Source of the DNA: Pseudomonas pisciculturae
Lineage (GTDB): Bacteria > Pseudomonadota > Gammaproteobacteria > Pseudomonadales > Pseudomonadaceae
DNA length: 64,000 nt
Direction of reading: 5' to 3'
Assembly (NCBI RefSeq): GCF_015461805.1
Contig: NZ_JACVZE010000001.1
Location: 1,158,365-1,222,364 of the forward strand
Shown here: positions 31,597 through 40,005 of the stretch, in pieces
How positions within the stretch are numbered: the first letter of the stretch is position 1
Layout of the letters: each line of letters starts with the position of its first letter
The notes under the pieces: model-generated
What the model was told of the DNA's origin: nothing
Seen by the model: the letters and a program-made list of their open reading frames with translations, nothing else
Database searches by the model: none
Translations under genes and position numbers: made by a program

Positions 31597-32559
31597 GTGA
31601 AAGCATTGCAAGGCGTTGACGGTCACGTGGAGTGGTTGGATGAAGCCAGTCCTACATGCGATGTAGGCCAAGTTCGCATTCGTGTGGCGGCAGCGGGGCT
31701 TAATCGCGCCGATTTATTACAACGTGCCGGGCTCTATCCACCGCCCCCAGGCGCCAGCGCTGTGCTCGGCCTGGAGTGCTCCGGGGTGATCAGCGAAGTG
31801 GGTGCGGGCTCGTCCTGGCAGGTGGGCGACCGCGTCTGTGCACTGCTGGCCGGCGGCGGTATGGCCGAAGAAGTGGTGGTGGATGCGCGGCACGTGCTGC
31901 CAGTACCGGAAGGGTTGTCGCTGATCGAAGCGGCAGCATTGCCTGAGGTGTACAGCACGGCGTGGCTCAACCTGTTCCAACTGGCAGGCCTCAAGCCGGG
32001 TGAAAAAGTGCTGTTGCATGCCGGCGCGAGTGGCGTGGGGTCTGCGGCGATCCAGTTGTGTAAGGCGTTTGGCAGCCCGTGCTGGGTCAGCGTCGGCTCG
32101 GCGGAGCGCCTGGCGTACTGCGAAGAACTGGGCGCCCAGGGCGGCGTGGTACGTACCGACGGCATCGAGGCGCTGCGCGATTTTGGGCCGTTTGATGTGA
32201 TTCTTGACCCTGTGGGCGGCGACTATGCTGCGCTGGACCTCAAGCTGCTGGCCTTGGATGGGCGTTGGGTATTGATCGGTTTGATGGGCGGCCGGGAGGC
32301 AAAACTGGATCTGGCGCAGGTGCTGGGCAAGCGCATTCAATTGCTGGGCTCGACTCTGCGTAGCCGCAGTGATCAGTTCAAGGCTGACCTCTTCAGCGAT
32401 TTGAGCCAGCATGTGTGGCCATTGTTCGTGGAGGGCCGCTTGAGCCCGCAACTGGCCAAAACCTTTGCGATCAAGGATGCCGAGGCGGCGTTTGCTGAAT
32501 TGGCGACCAATCAGGTTTCCGGGAAGTTGGTGTTGGTGATTGATGACGCGTTGACCTGA
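31597..32559 (+). CDS. NAD(P)H quinone oxidoreductase (PIG3-type MDR family)
   Basis: A 320-residue zinc-free medium-chain dehydrogenase/reductase. It shows the N-terminal GroES-like fold (GLNRADLLQRAGLYPPPPGASAVLGLECSG), the Rossmann motif HAGASGVGSAAIQLCKAFG and the C-terminal LRSRSDQFKADL of the PIG3 type. The zinc ligands of alcohol dehydrogenases are absent. It reduces quinones with NADPH. GTG 31597 is used because GGAGG precedes it by 7 bases. Divergent from prc, as in P. aeruginosa (PA3256/PA3257 by recollection). Confidence 0.9.
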   Translation: MKALQGVDGHVEWLDEASPTCDVGQVRIRVAAAGLNRADLLQRAGLYPPPPGASAVLGLECSGVISEVGAGSSWQVGDRVCALLAGGGMAEEVVVDARHVLPVPEGLSLIEAAALPEVYSTAWLNLFQLAGLKPGEKVLLHAGASGVGSAAIQLCKAFGSPCWVSVGSAERLAYCEELGAQGGVVRTDGIEALRDFGPFDVILDPVGGDYAALDLKLLALDGRWVLIGLMGGREAKLDLAQVLGKRIQLLGSTLRSRSDQFKADLFSDLSQHVWPLFVEGRLSPQLAKTFAIKDAEAAFAELATNQVSGKLVLVIDDALT

Positions 32560-32582
32560 TCTCGATTTGAAATGCGGTCACT

Positions 32583-32669
32583 GTGGGAGGGGGCTTGCTC
32601 CCGATGGCGGTGTGTCAGATGAAACATTCTTCACTGTCACACCGCTATCAGGGGCACGCCCCCTCCCAC
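32583..32669. repeat. REPIN (GTGGGAGGGGGCTTGC family)
   Basis: Two inverted REP arms, one with a mutated inner arm (GGGGCACGCCCC), lie between the convergent oxidoreductase and HAD phosphatase genes. Confidence 0.88.
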
Positions 32670-32687
32670 ATTTGGATCTAGGTTGAA

Positions 32688-33341
32688 TCAGATCCAGTGG
32701 TGGATGGGCCAACCGGCTTCTTCGGCATGCTCACGCAGTACCGGATCCGGGTTCACCACCTGCGGATGATCCACCTTCAGCAGCAACGGTAAATCATTGC
32801 GCGAATCCGAATAGAAATACGCCCCCTCCAGCGTCTCACCTTCATGCTCCAACCATTCCAGCAACCGCGTGATCTTGCCTTCGCGATAGGTCAGCACGCC
32901 CACGGTATGCCCGCTGTACACGCCGTGGCTGACTTCCAGGTCGATGCCCAACACCTCATCGATACCAATGCGCGCCGCAATCGGTTTGACCAGATGTGTA
33001 CCCGAAGCGGAAATCACCAGTATCCGGTCGCCATTGGCCCGGTGGCGGGCGATGGTCTTGGTGGCGTCGCTGTAGATCAGCGGTTCGATCACGTCCTCGA
33101 CCCACGGCTCCACCAAGTGTTCGATCTCCTCCGGCGTGCGGCCGATCATCGGCTCCAGGCTGAAGTCCATGAAGTCTTCCATTAGCAGCTTGCCCTGGCT
33201 GTAGGCGTCCATCAGTTCATGGTTCTTGCGCATGAACGACTCCGGGTCGACCCAGCCCAGGCGGCCCATCTGCTCGCTCCACAGCGTGGCGCAGTCGCCG
33301 TGGATCAAGGTGTCGTCCAGATCAAAAATTACCAATGCCAT
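32688..33341 (-). CDS. HAD-IB family phosphatase (SerB-like)
   Basis: A 217-residue HAD hydrolase: motif I DLDDT (Asp7 nucleophile, Asp9 acid), motif II VISASGTHLVKP, motif III/IV region KITRLLEWL and YSDSRNDLPLL. The cap is of the phosphoserine-phosphatase type. It is the last gene of a leftward run, 30 bases downstream of the ABC ATPase. It may dephosphorylate a product of the imported compound, but the substrate is unknown. Confidence 0.88.
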   Translation of the reverse strand: MALVIFDLDDTLIHGDCATLWSEQMGRLGWVDPESFMRKNHELMDAYSQGKLLMEDFMDFSLEPMIGRTPEEIEHLVEPWVEDVIEPLIYSDATKTIARHRANGDRILVISASGTHLVKPIAARIGIDEVLGIDLEVSHGVYSGHTVGVLTYREGKITRLLEWLEHEGETLEGAYFYSDSRNDLPLLLKVDHPQVVNPDPVLREHAEEAGWPIHHWI

Positions 33342-33370
33342 CGGTCAGGCTCTCTTGTTAAAACGTTGCG

Positions 33371-34360
33371 TCAGGCTACTTCACACAGGGCGCTTGGGTC
33401 GATGGAAAGTGCCAGGCGTTGCCCGTCCGGGTGCAGGTCATCGGCCGAGCGGTTGAGCACATCCACCACCAGCTCGACGCCGCGCGCTTCGATGCGGTAG
33501 CGGATCACGTTGCCCAACAGGCTGTGGCTGCGCACCAACGCATCCAGCTCGCCGTTGCGGCTCAGTTCGATGGCTTCGGGGCGAATGGCGATACGGCCGT
33601 TGATGGGCCGTTGCAGCAGTTGGCTGGCCTTGTCGGCGTCCAGCAGGTTGTAGTTGCCGATAAAACCGGCGGCGAATACGTCCACGGGGGCGGTGTAGAG
33701 GGTTTCGGCGTCGCCGCTCTGCACGATCTTGCCCTGGTTCATCAGGAAGATGCGGTCAGACATGGTCAGGGCTTCTTCCTGGTCATGGGTCACGAAGATC
33801 GTGGTCAGCCCCAACTCACGCTGGATCTGGCGGATCTGCTCTCGCAAGTGCTTGCGAATCCGCGCATCCAGTGCCGACAAAGGCTCATCCAGCAGCAACA
33901 GGCGTGGACGAGTCACCAGTGAGCGGGCGAGGGCCACGCGCTGGCATTGGCCCCCGGACATCTGGTGCGGATAACGGCCGGCTAGGTCCTTGAGCTCTAC
34001 CAGTTGTAGCACTTCCTGCACGCGTTTGTGGCTGTCGTCGGCATTGACCTTTTGCATGCGCAGGCCGAAGGCGACGTTTTGTTCCACGGTCATGTTGGGG
34101 AACAGGGCATAGCTCTGGAACACCATGCCGATGTTACGTTTCTGGGGGCTCAGCGGGACGATGTCTTGCCCGTCCAGCAGAATCTTCCCACTGTCCACTG
34201 AGGTCAGCCCGGCGATGCAGCGCAGCAGGGTCGACTTGCCGCAACCGGACGGGCCGAGCAGCGTGACGAACTCACCCTTGGCAATCTCGCAGTTGATATC
34301 ACTGAACACCGGCGTGCCGGCGTAGCCTTTTTGCAGGTGTTGCACGCTGACGAAGCTCAT
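33371..34360 (-). CDS. ABC importer ATP-binding subunit (PotA/2-AEP type)
   Basis: A 329-residue ATPase: Walker A GPSGCGKST, Q-loop MVFQSYALFPNMTV, signature MSGGQCQRVALARSL, Walker B LLLLDEP, H-loop THDQEEA, and a C-terminal TOBE region. It belongs to the family serving spermidine, Fe3+, thiamine or 2-aminoethylphosphonate importers. ATG 34360 overlaps the permease stop by 4 bases (ATGA) and has AAGGACA upstream; the longer in-frame start lacks support. It energises the two permeases upstream. Confidence 0.9.
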   Translation of the reverse strand: MSFVSVQHLQKGYAGTPVFSDINCEIAKGEFVTLLGPSGCGKSTLLRCIAGLTSVDSGKILLDGQDIVPLSPQKRNIGMVFQSYALFPNMTVEQNVAFGLRMQKVNADDSHKRVQEVLQLVELKDLAGRYPHQMSGGQCQRVALARSLVTRPRLLLLDEPLSALDARIRKHLREQIRQIQRELGLTTIFVTHDQEEALTMSDRIFLMNQGKIVQSGDAETLYTAPVDVFAAGFIGNYNLLDADKASQLLQRPINGRIAIRPEAIELSRNGELDALVRSHSLLGNVIRYRIEARGVELVVDVLNRSADDLHPDGQRLALSIDPSALCEVA

Positions 34361-35157
34361 TGGCTTTTGTCCTTGTTCAAGATATTGGCGGCCCAAGTCA
34401 GCACCAGCACAAAGAAGAAGTACGAAATCACGACGGCACTGGTGAAGTGGCCGCTGCTGTTGCGCATGTTGTTGAGGTACACCTGTAGGGTTTCGTAGCG
34501 GGTACCCACCAGGATATTGGCGAATACAAACTCACCGAACAGGAACGAGAACGACAGCAATAGCGCGACCATCAGGCCTTTGCGCAGGTTCGGCAGCACC
34601 ACCAGGATCGCCGCCTGCCAGGTACTGGCGCCGAGCAGTTGGGAGGCGTCCATCAGGTCGCGCAGGTTGATGGCTTGCAGGTTGTTGGTAATCGCTCGGT
34701 ACATGAACGGCAATGCCACGGTGAAGTAGCAGCCGATCAGAATCCACGGCGTGCCCACCATTGCCAACGGCCCGGAGCCGTAAAGTTGCAGCAGCCCCAC
34801 CGACGACACCACCGGCGGCACTGCAAAGGGCAGCAGGATCAGGATGTTCATCAGCGCATCGAGCCGGGGGAAGTGGTAATGCACCACAAACAGCAGCGGC
34901 AGAATCAAGACCACCGACAGGATGAGTGCGCCCACACACACCAGCAACGACTGCCCGAAGGCCATCAGAAAGCGTGGGTCGCTCCACAGCTGCACGTACC
35001 ATTTCACGGTAAAGCCGGCGGGCAAAATGGTTGCCGACCAACTGCTGGCAATCGAATAGACAAAGGTGCCAATCAGCGGCAACACCAGGATCGCAAACAA
35101 GACCCACACCACGATGCGGTGGTAGAGCGCGGCCGGGCCGGCTTCAGCGCGAGACAT
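34357..35157 (-). CDS. ABC importer inner-membrane permease (PotC/PhnV type)
   Basis: A 266-residue protein with six hydrophobic segments and the EAA-loop equivalent DASQLLGASTWQAAILVVLPNLRKG, contacting the ATPase. Its start overlaps the end of the other permease gene (35144-35157) and its stop overlaps the ATPase start, so translation is coupled. It forms the channel with the next permease. Confidence 0.9.
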   Translation of the reverse strand: MSRAEAGPAALYHRIVVWVLFAILVLPLIGTFVYSIASSWSATILPAGFTVKWYVQLWSDPRFLMAFGQSLLVCVGALILSVVLILPLLFVVHYHFPRLDALMNILILLPFAVPPVVSSVGLLQLYGSGPLAMVGTPWILIGCYFTVALPFMYRAITNNLQAINLRDLMDASQLLGASTWQAAILVVLPNLRKGLMVALLLSFSFLFGEFVFANILVGTRYETLQVYLNNMRNSSGHFTSAVVISYFFFVLVLTWAANILNKDKSQ

Positions 35158-35980
35158 GGTAGCTCCTCTTGAGCAGCAGTTGATGCACTACGGTGACCAC
35201 GGTCATCAGTGCCACCAGCACCACGGCCAGGGCGCTGGCCATGTTCGGGTCGAGGGACACATCCCCCGAGACCAGGCCCGCGATACGGATCGGCAGCACG
35301 TTGAAGTTGCCGGTAGTCAGCGCGTAGACCGTGGCGTAAGCGCCGAGGGCGTTGGCCACCAGAATCACGAAGGTGCCCAGCAATGCCGGCGTCAGCACTG
35401 GCAGGCCGATATGCCGCCAGAACTGCCAGCCATTCGCACCCAGTAATGCTGCCGACTCGCGCCAGTCTTCGCGCAAGGCGTCGAAAGCCGGGTAGAGCAG
35501 CAGCACGCCGAGGGGAATCTGGAAGTAGGTGTAAAGGATGATCAGCCCGGTCTTGGAGTAGAGGTTGAAGTCCTCAATGATCCCCGCCTGCTTGAGCATT
35601 ATGGTGATGCTGCCGTTGAACCCCAGCAAAATGATGAAGGCAAAGGCCAGGGGCACACCGGAAAAGTTGCTGGTCATGTTGGCAAACGCGGTGACGAAAT
35701 TGCGCAGCGGCGAATCCACCCGGCGCAGTGAGTAGCTGCCCAGCGTGGCGATGATGATGCCGAAGATGCTCGAGTAGAAGCTGATCTCCAAGCTGAACTG
35801 GATGGCTTGGAGGTAGAACTTCGAGCTGAAGATACGCGTGAAGTTTTCCAGGCCCCAGCCGGCTTCTTCAGTTTGCAGGCTGTTGATCAACACCCACACC
35901 AATGGGGCAATTTCGAACACGATAAAGAACAACGCGAACGGCACCAGGCACAGGAGTGCCAGCCATTTACCACGGGTCAT
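35144..35980 (-). CDS. ABC importer inner-membrane permease (PotB/PhnU type)
   Basis: About 278 residues with six membrane segments and the EAA loop ESAALLGANGWQFWRHIGLPVLTPALLG. ATG 35980 forms an ATGA overlap with the stop of the phosphodiesterase gene and is preceded by GGGAG; the frame continues upstream to 36046 but that extension is polar and unsupported. It is the partner permease of the 34357 gene. Confidence 0.9.
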   Translation of the reverse strand: MTRGKWLALLCLVPFALFFIVFEIAPLVWVLINSLQTEEAGWGLENFTRIFSSKFYLQAIQFSLEISFYSSIFGIIIATLGSYSLRRVDSPLRNFVTAFANMTSNFSGVPLAFAFIILLGFNGSITIMLKQAGIIEDFNLYSKTGLIILYTYFQIPLGVLLLYPAFDALREDWRESAALLGANGWQFWRHIGLPVLTPALLGTFVILVANALGAYATVYALTTGNFNVLPIRIAGLVSGDVSLDPNMASALAVVLVALMTVVTVVHQLLLKRSYHVSR

Positions 35981-36783
35981 TTCAACAGCTCCCGGCAGAT
36001 AGGTTTGTCGTGGGGCACGCCCAGCAGTTCGCAGACGGTGCCGCATAAATCGGTCTGTTTGGGCGCGGCTTTTGCGTCAAGGCTGAAGGCATCGCCGAGG
36101 ACAAACAGGGGCACTTCACGTTCTTCGGGCAGCAGGCCGTTGTGGGAGCGGTCGTTGTTCATGCCATGGTCGGCGGTCACCAACACCTGATAGCCCGCGT
36201 TGAGCCAGGCTTGCAGGTAGTCGGCCAGGATGATGTCGGCCGAACGTGCACTGTTGCGGTACTGCGGGGTGTCGAGGCCGTGCTTGTGGCCGGCGTCGTC
36301 GATGTTCATCGGGTGCACCACCATAAAGTCCGGGGTGTGCTTGAGGCGCAAGCTTTCAGCATCGGCGAACAGGTGGGAATCGGGGTAGTGGTCATTCCAG
36401 TAGAAATGCCCGTGCTGGATCGCCAGCGCCTTGTCGTCGGTATGACGATCCCGTGCGGCGAGAAAGGGCGTGCGGTTATACAACTCGCTGACCCAATGGT
36501 AGGCCGCCGCCGCAGTCGTGAGACCGGCGTCGGTAGCGTAATGGAAAATGCTGCGCTGGTTGGACAGGCGCGAGACGTTGTTGTGCACGATGCCGCTCTG
36601 GATCGGTGGCACACCGGTGAGGATGCACTCATACAGCGGGCGGGACAGGGCGGGCAGCTCACATTCCAGTTTGTAGAGGGCTGCGCGGCCGGCGCCGACG
36701 TAGGCCTGCAAGTGCCCCATGGCGTGCCTCGCAACCTCGAAGTTCAGGCCGTCGAGCACCACAAGGATGACGTTGTGCTTCAT
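35977..36783 (-). CDS. alkaline-phosphatase-superfamily phosphodiesterase/hydrolase
   Basis: A 268-residue cytoplasmic protein of the nucleotide-pyrophosphatase/phosphodiesterase type. The metal ligand Asp11 is in VVLDGLN, a Ser nucleophile about Ser47 is in LPALSRP, the second metal set is in NIDDAGHKHG (Asp162/163, His166), and VTADHGMN holds Asp205 and His206. Family enzymes cleave phosphodiesters, phosphomonoesters or C-P bonds (phosphonoacetate hydrolase). It is encoded within an ABC importer operon, coupled to the permease, so it probably processes the imported compound after uptake. Confidence 0.85.
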   Translation of the reverse strand: MKHNVILVVLDGLNFEVARHAMGHLQAYVGAGRAALYKLECELPALSRPLYECILTGVPPIQSGIVHNNVSRLSNQRSIFHYATDAGLTTAAAAYHWVSELYNRTPFLAARDRHTDDKALAIQHGHFYWNDHYPDSHLFADAESLRLKHTPDFMVVHPMNIDDAGHKHGLDTPQYRNSARSADIILADYLQAWLNAGYQVLVTADHGMNNDRSHNGLLPEEREVPLFVLGDAFSLDAKAAPKQTDLCGTVCELLGVPHDKPICRELLK

Positions 36784-36846
36784 GGGGGAGGTTGCTCCGC
36801 AACGGATGGACTTGAATCTCTTTATCTGGAGAAACAGGGATCAAGT

Positions 36847-36872
36847 GTGGGAGGGGGCAAGCCCCCTCCCAC
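36847..36872. repeat. collapsed REP palindrome (opposite loop)
   Basis: GTGGGAGGGGGC, loop AAG, then CCCCCTCCCAC. It is the mirror of the copy at 6811, with CAAG in place of CTTG. It lies between the phosphodiesterase and substrate-binding protein genes. Confidence 0.85.
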
Positions 36873-36910
36873 ATTGGATTTCCAGTGGATTTCCAATGTG
36901 GGGAATAGCC

Positions 36911-37987
36911 TTACTTCATTTCTACGATGACCTGCTCATTCCACAACTGCGGCAGCTTCTTGGAAGTGGCTTCCCAGGCATCGGCATCCTTGATCGGCTG
37001 CGGGTTGGCCTTGGTGTACTGCTCGCCAGGGATCAGGTTCTTGGCGATATCGGCCGGCAGTTTCAAGTCGGTTTCAGCACGGATCGGGCGTGCATTGCCC
37101 TTGGCCAGGTTGAGTTGGCCGGCATCGCTGAAGATGTATTCGCGGGTCAGCTTGGCGGCGTTCGGGTGCTTGGCGTATTTGTTGATGATGGTGGTGTAGC
37201 CGGATTTCACCGAGCCGTCCGACGGGATCAGCACCACGTAGTCATCCGGGTTGGCCATCTTGGCCTTGTAGCTCAGGCCGTTGAAGTCCCAGACGATGCC
37301 CACTTCGACTTCGCCTTTTTCCATGGTGGCAATGGTCGGGTTGGACAGCGACAGGCGGCCTTGTTGGGCGATCTTGGTGAAAAATTGCAGGCCTGGTGCG
37401 ATGTTCTTTTCATCGCCCTTGTTGGCGATGGCTGCGGCCAGTACGGCGTTGGACGCTTGGGCGGCGGTGCTCACGTCACCGACAGACACCTTGTATTTGC
37501 CCGATTGCAGGTCAGCCCAACTGGTCGGTACTTCGGAGCCGTGCAGCAGCTTTTTGTTGACGATAAACGCAATGGTGCCGGTGTAGGCCAAGGCCCAGTG
37601 ACCGTCTTTGTCTTTCGCCCAGTCCGGCACCTGGGCCCAGGTGGAGGGTTTATAAGGCTGGGTCACTTCCTGCTTCACCGCGATCGGGCCAAACGCCGCC
37701 CCGACGTCGCCGATATCCGCACTGGCGTTGTCTTTTTCCGCCTTGAACTTGGCGATTTCCTGGGCCGAGCTCATGTCGGTGTCGATGTGCTTGAGGCCAT
37801 AGGTCTTGGCAAGGTCTTCCCAGGTGCCTTTCCAGTTGGCCCAGTCATCGGGCATGCCGACACTGTTCACGGCGCCTTCTGCTTTCGCAGCGGCTTCCAA
37901 CGTTTTTAGATCGGTATCAGCGGCCATGGCGGCGGTGCACATGGCAATGGTCGAGCCTAACAGTGATGCCAGGAAAAGCTGTTTCAT
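36911..37987 (-). CDS. ABC importer periplasmic substrate-binding protein
   Basis: A 358-residue protein with a Sec signal peptide (MKQLFLASLLGSTIAMCTAA, cleavage after AMA). The family is the Fe3+/2-aminoethylphosphonate/thiamine type of binding proteins: GMPDDWANWKGTWEDLAKTYG, then the hinge-region PSDGSVKSGYTTIINKYAKHPNAAK. It delivers the solute to the two permeases encoded downstream. The divergent GntR/UTRA gene 350 bases upstream probably controls it. The solute is not identifiable from sequence. Confidence 0.9.
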   Translation of the reverse strand: MKQLFLASLLGSTIAMCTAAMAADTDLKTLEAAAKAEGAVNSVGMPDDWANWKGTWEDLAKTYGLKHIDTDMSSAQEIAKFKAEKDNASADIGDVGAAFGPIAVKQEVTQPYKPSTWAQVPDWAKDKDGHWALAYTGTIAFIVNKKLLHGSEVPTSWADLQSGKYKVSVGDVSTAAQASNAVLAAAIANKGDEKNIAPGLQFFTKIAQQGRLSLSNPTIATMEKGEVEVGIVWDFNGLSYKAKMANPDDYVVLIPSDGSVKSGYTTIINKYAKHPNAAKLTREYIFSDAGQLNLAKGNARPIRAETDLKLPADIAKNLIPGEQYTKANPQPIKDADAWEATSKKLPQLWNEQVIVEMK

Positions 37988-38045
37988 CCGAAGCTCCTAT
38001 GGGCGTGTTCAACGCTGCGTTTTAAATCGACGTTTGCGGTGGTGT

Positions 38046-38057
38046 TGGTCTAGGTCA
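38046..38057. promoter_or_regulatory. candidate GntR/UTRA operator 1
   Basis: TGGTCTAGGTCA, a near-palindrome about 60 bases before the substrate-binding protein start. It shares TGGTCTAG with the site at 38314 near the regulator start. GntR/HutC-family operators often have this TGGTnTAnACCA form. Confidence 0.5.
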
Positions 38058-38064
38058 GCAATAC

Positions 38065-38084
38065 CTGAGCCAATCTAGGCTCAG
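38065..38084. promoter_or_regulatory. inverted repeat upstream of the ABC operon
   Basis: CTGAGCC-N6-GGCTCAG, a perfect 7-bp inverted repeat in the shared intergenic region. It could be a regulator site or an mRNA leader hairpin. The remaining bases up to 38313 show nothing else recognisable. Confidence 0.4.
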
Positions 38085-38313
38085 CGGATGACAGTTTCGT
38101 GTCGATGTCGTTTTTATATCGCTGATGTCGTAAGACGCTGAGTGAGCGTAGACCATGCTCAAGTGCCCGCATTGATTGGACTTGGCCGATGTATTGCAGG
38201 GTGTGCTGCGGGGGGTCGACACGGGGTGTCATCTGTCGGTCATCTGCAATGCCTAGGCTGGCACGTAGCCGCAGACGCCCAGATAAGGCGCGGTTTGTGC
38301 ACCCGAACAGTGC

Positions 38314-38325
38314 TGGTCTAGTCCA
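38314..38325. promoter_or_regulatory. candidate GntR/UTRA operator 2
   Basis: TGGTCTAGTCCA, nearly perfectly palindromic, 15-26 bases before the start of the GntR gene, where it could give autorepression. Confidence 0.55.
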
Positions 38326-38339
38326 GATAGGTAACGTTG

Positions 38340-39065
38340 ATGCGTGATGAGGCAATCAAGGCGGTAACCTCCATCGGTCTGGCGCTGCAAGAGCAGATCG
38401 ACCACGGGCTGTTGCCGCCCGCGAGCAAGTTGCCCGCTGAGCGCAAGCTCAGCGAGTTGTTTGGTACCACTCGCATTACCGTGCGCGAAGCCTTGTTACA
38501 GCTGGAGGCTCAGGGGCAGATTTACCGTGAGGAGCGTCGCGGCTGGTTTGTCTCGCCGCCGCGGTTGGCCTACAACCTGATGCAGCGTAGTCACTTTCAC
38601 GCGATGGTCAGCGATCAGGGCCGGGTGGCCTCCACCGAAGTGATCTCGGCGCGGCTGCAACCGGCGTCGGCGGCGGTGTGTGCGTGGTTGCAGTTGCCGG
38701 CGTTGTCCAGCGTGATCCAGATCTGCCGGGGCCGACGCATTGATGGTCGGCTGGTGTTGTATGTGGAGCACTACCTGAACCCGCAGTACTTTGCGGGGAT
38801 TCTGGAGTGCGATTTGAACCAGTCGATGACCGAGTTGTATGCACGCAAGTACGACTTGCACTACGGGCGGGTGCGCTTTGAAATCGTGCCGACGTCACTG
38901 CCGGTGGAGGCTGCCGCGGCGTTGCGCGTGTCGGTAGGTAGCCCGGGCTTGCGCATCGCCCGGGTCAACTATGACCAGCATCAGCGTTTGATCGATTGCG
39001 ACCTGGAGTTCTGGCGGCATGATGCCATCCATGTAGGCGTGGATGTCATGGGCTCAGGGTCTTGA
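38340..39065 (+). CDS. GntR-family (HutC/UTRA) transcriptional regulator
   Basis: A 241-residue protein with an N-terminal winged HTH (LPAERKLSELFGTTRITVREALLQLEAQGQIYREERRG, about residues 30-68) and a C-terminal UTRA ligand domain (residues 85-235). The layout matches PhnR/PhnF-like regulators next to phosphonate-related transporters. ATG 38340 has AGGTAA upstream, and a TTG lies one codon earlier. It is divergent from the ABC importer operon. Its 3' end overlaps the fpvF-like gene on the other strand. Confidence 0.88.
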   Translation: MRDEAIKAVTSIGLALQEQIDHGLLPPASKLPAERKLSELFGTTRITVREALLQLEAQGQIYREERRGWFVSPPRLAYNLMQRSHFHAMVSDQGRVASTEVISARLQPASAAVCAWLQLPALSSVIQICRGRRIDGRLVLYVEHYLNPQYFAGILECDLNQSMTELYARKYDLHYGRVRFEIVPTSLPVEAAAALRVSVGSPGLRIARVNYDQHQRLIDCDLEFWRHDAIHVGVDVMGSGS

Positions 39066-40005
39066 GCACCTGATCCACATTGGTCTCCAACTCCGTCACC
39101 GGCTCTGCGCTATCAACGTTCAACACCAGCAATTGTGACCCGCCTGCGGTCACCGCCGCCTTCACAGCTTCACTCGGCTGGCGATGGTGAAGCACAACGG
39201 CGACATCGTTGTCTTTCAACTCAGCACTCAGTTTCTGCAAATCCTCGGCGGTCCAATCGGCATCAGGCCGGGCATCGGTGCTGACGACCTCCAGGTTCAA
39301 ACTGCTGACCAGATAAGCGAAATGATCGCTCAAACTGACCACCGTAAGGTTGTCCGCCTTGGCCAGTCGCGCTTCGCTGTCGGCGGTGAGTTTGAGCAAG
39401 CGTTGCTTGAGGGCGGCGAGGTTGGCGTCGATCTTCGGTTTGGCGCTGGGTGCCAGGCGGCTCAGGTCAGCGGCGAGCACATCGGCCATGCGGCCCATGT
39501 TGTTGCTCGATTGCCACGGCTGGCTGTTCAAACCATCGGTGACGCCCGGCTGTATGGCGATGCCAGGCAAACCGCCGTCCACCGGGCGCGCGGCATCCAC
39601 TTCGACAATGCGGATATTGCTGCGGCGTGCCACCGGGTAGAGCGGGTCGTCCGCCCACAGGGAACGCAGGCCGATGGCTGCGTCGGCTTCCACTGCCAAT
39701 TTGCCGAGCGCCGGTGCGCCACGGCCGGTGAAGTAGGACACTTGGCGTGAGCCAGGCAGGTTGGCCGGTGCAGCACGTTCAAGTTGCACATCGGTGCCTT
39801 TGAGCAACACCTCGGCCAAGCCATGGGTGATCGGCAGCGAGGCCAGCACTTTTACCGGCTTCTTGGCGTTGGTCAGGGCAGCATGGCCCAGACCGTGATT
39901 GGCTTTGAAGTCCTTCGTGTCGAAGCCGTCGACAGCCGCCAGCGCGGGGGTGGTGATCAAGCAAGCGATGGCCAAGGCCAGTGGGCGAAAAACGGGGCGC
40001 ATCAT
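39046..40005 (-). CDS. fpvF: FpvF-like ZnuA-family substrate-binding protein
   Basis: About 319 residues with a signal peptide (MMRPVFRPLALAIACLITTP...ALA) and a ZnuA/TroA-like two-lobe fold, but without the canonical His/Asp metal-ligand arrangement: LASLPITHGLAEVLL replaces the HPYYS region and no His-rich loop occurs. It is last in an eight-gene operon whose order matches fpvGHJK-CDEF of P. aeruginosa; there FpvF binds ferripyoverdine in the periplasm together with FpvC. ATG 40005 overlaps the permease stop (ATGA). Its tail overlaps the convergent gntR gene by 20 bases. Confidence 0.82.
   Translation of the reverse strand: MMRPVFRPLALAIACLITTPALAAVDGFDTKDFKANHGLGHAALTNAKKPVKVLASLPITHGLAEVLLKGTDVQLERAAPANLPGSRQVSYFTGRGAPALGKLAVEADAAIGLRSLWADDPLYPVARRSNIRIVEVDAARPVDGGLPGIAIQPGVTDGLNSQPWQSSNNMGRMADVLAADLSRLAPSAKPKIDANLAALKQRLLKLTADSEARLAKADNLTVVSLSDHFAYLVSSLNLEVVSTDARPDADWTAEDLQKLSAELKDNDVAVVLHHRQPSEAVKAAVTAGGSQLLVLNVDSAEPVTELETNVDQVLKTLSP

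Noticed and set aside
36911..37987. Assigning the binding protein to 2-aminoethylphosphonate specifically
   Set aside because: Family resemblance covers Fe3+, thiamine, polyamine and phosphonate importers; no phnWX genes are present, so only the broad class is stated.
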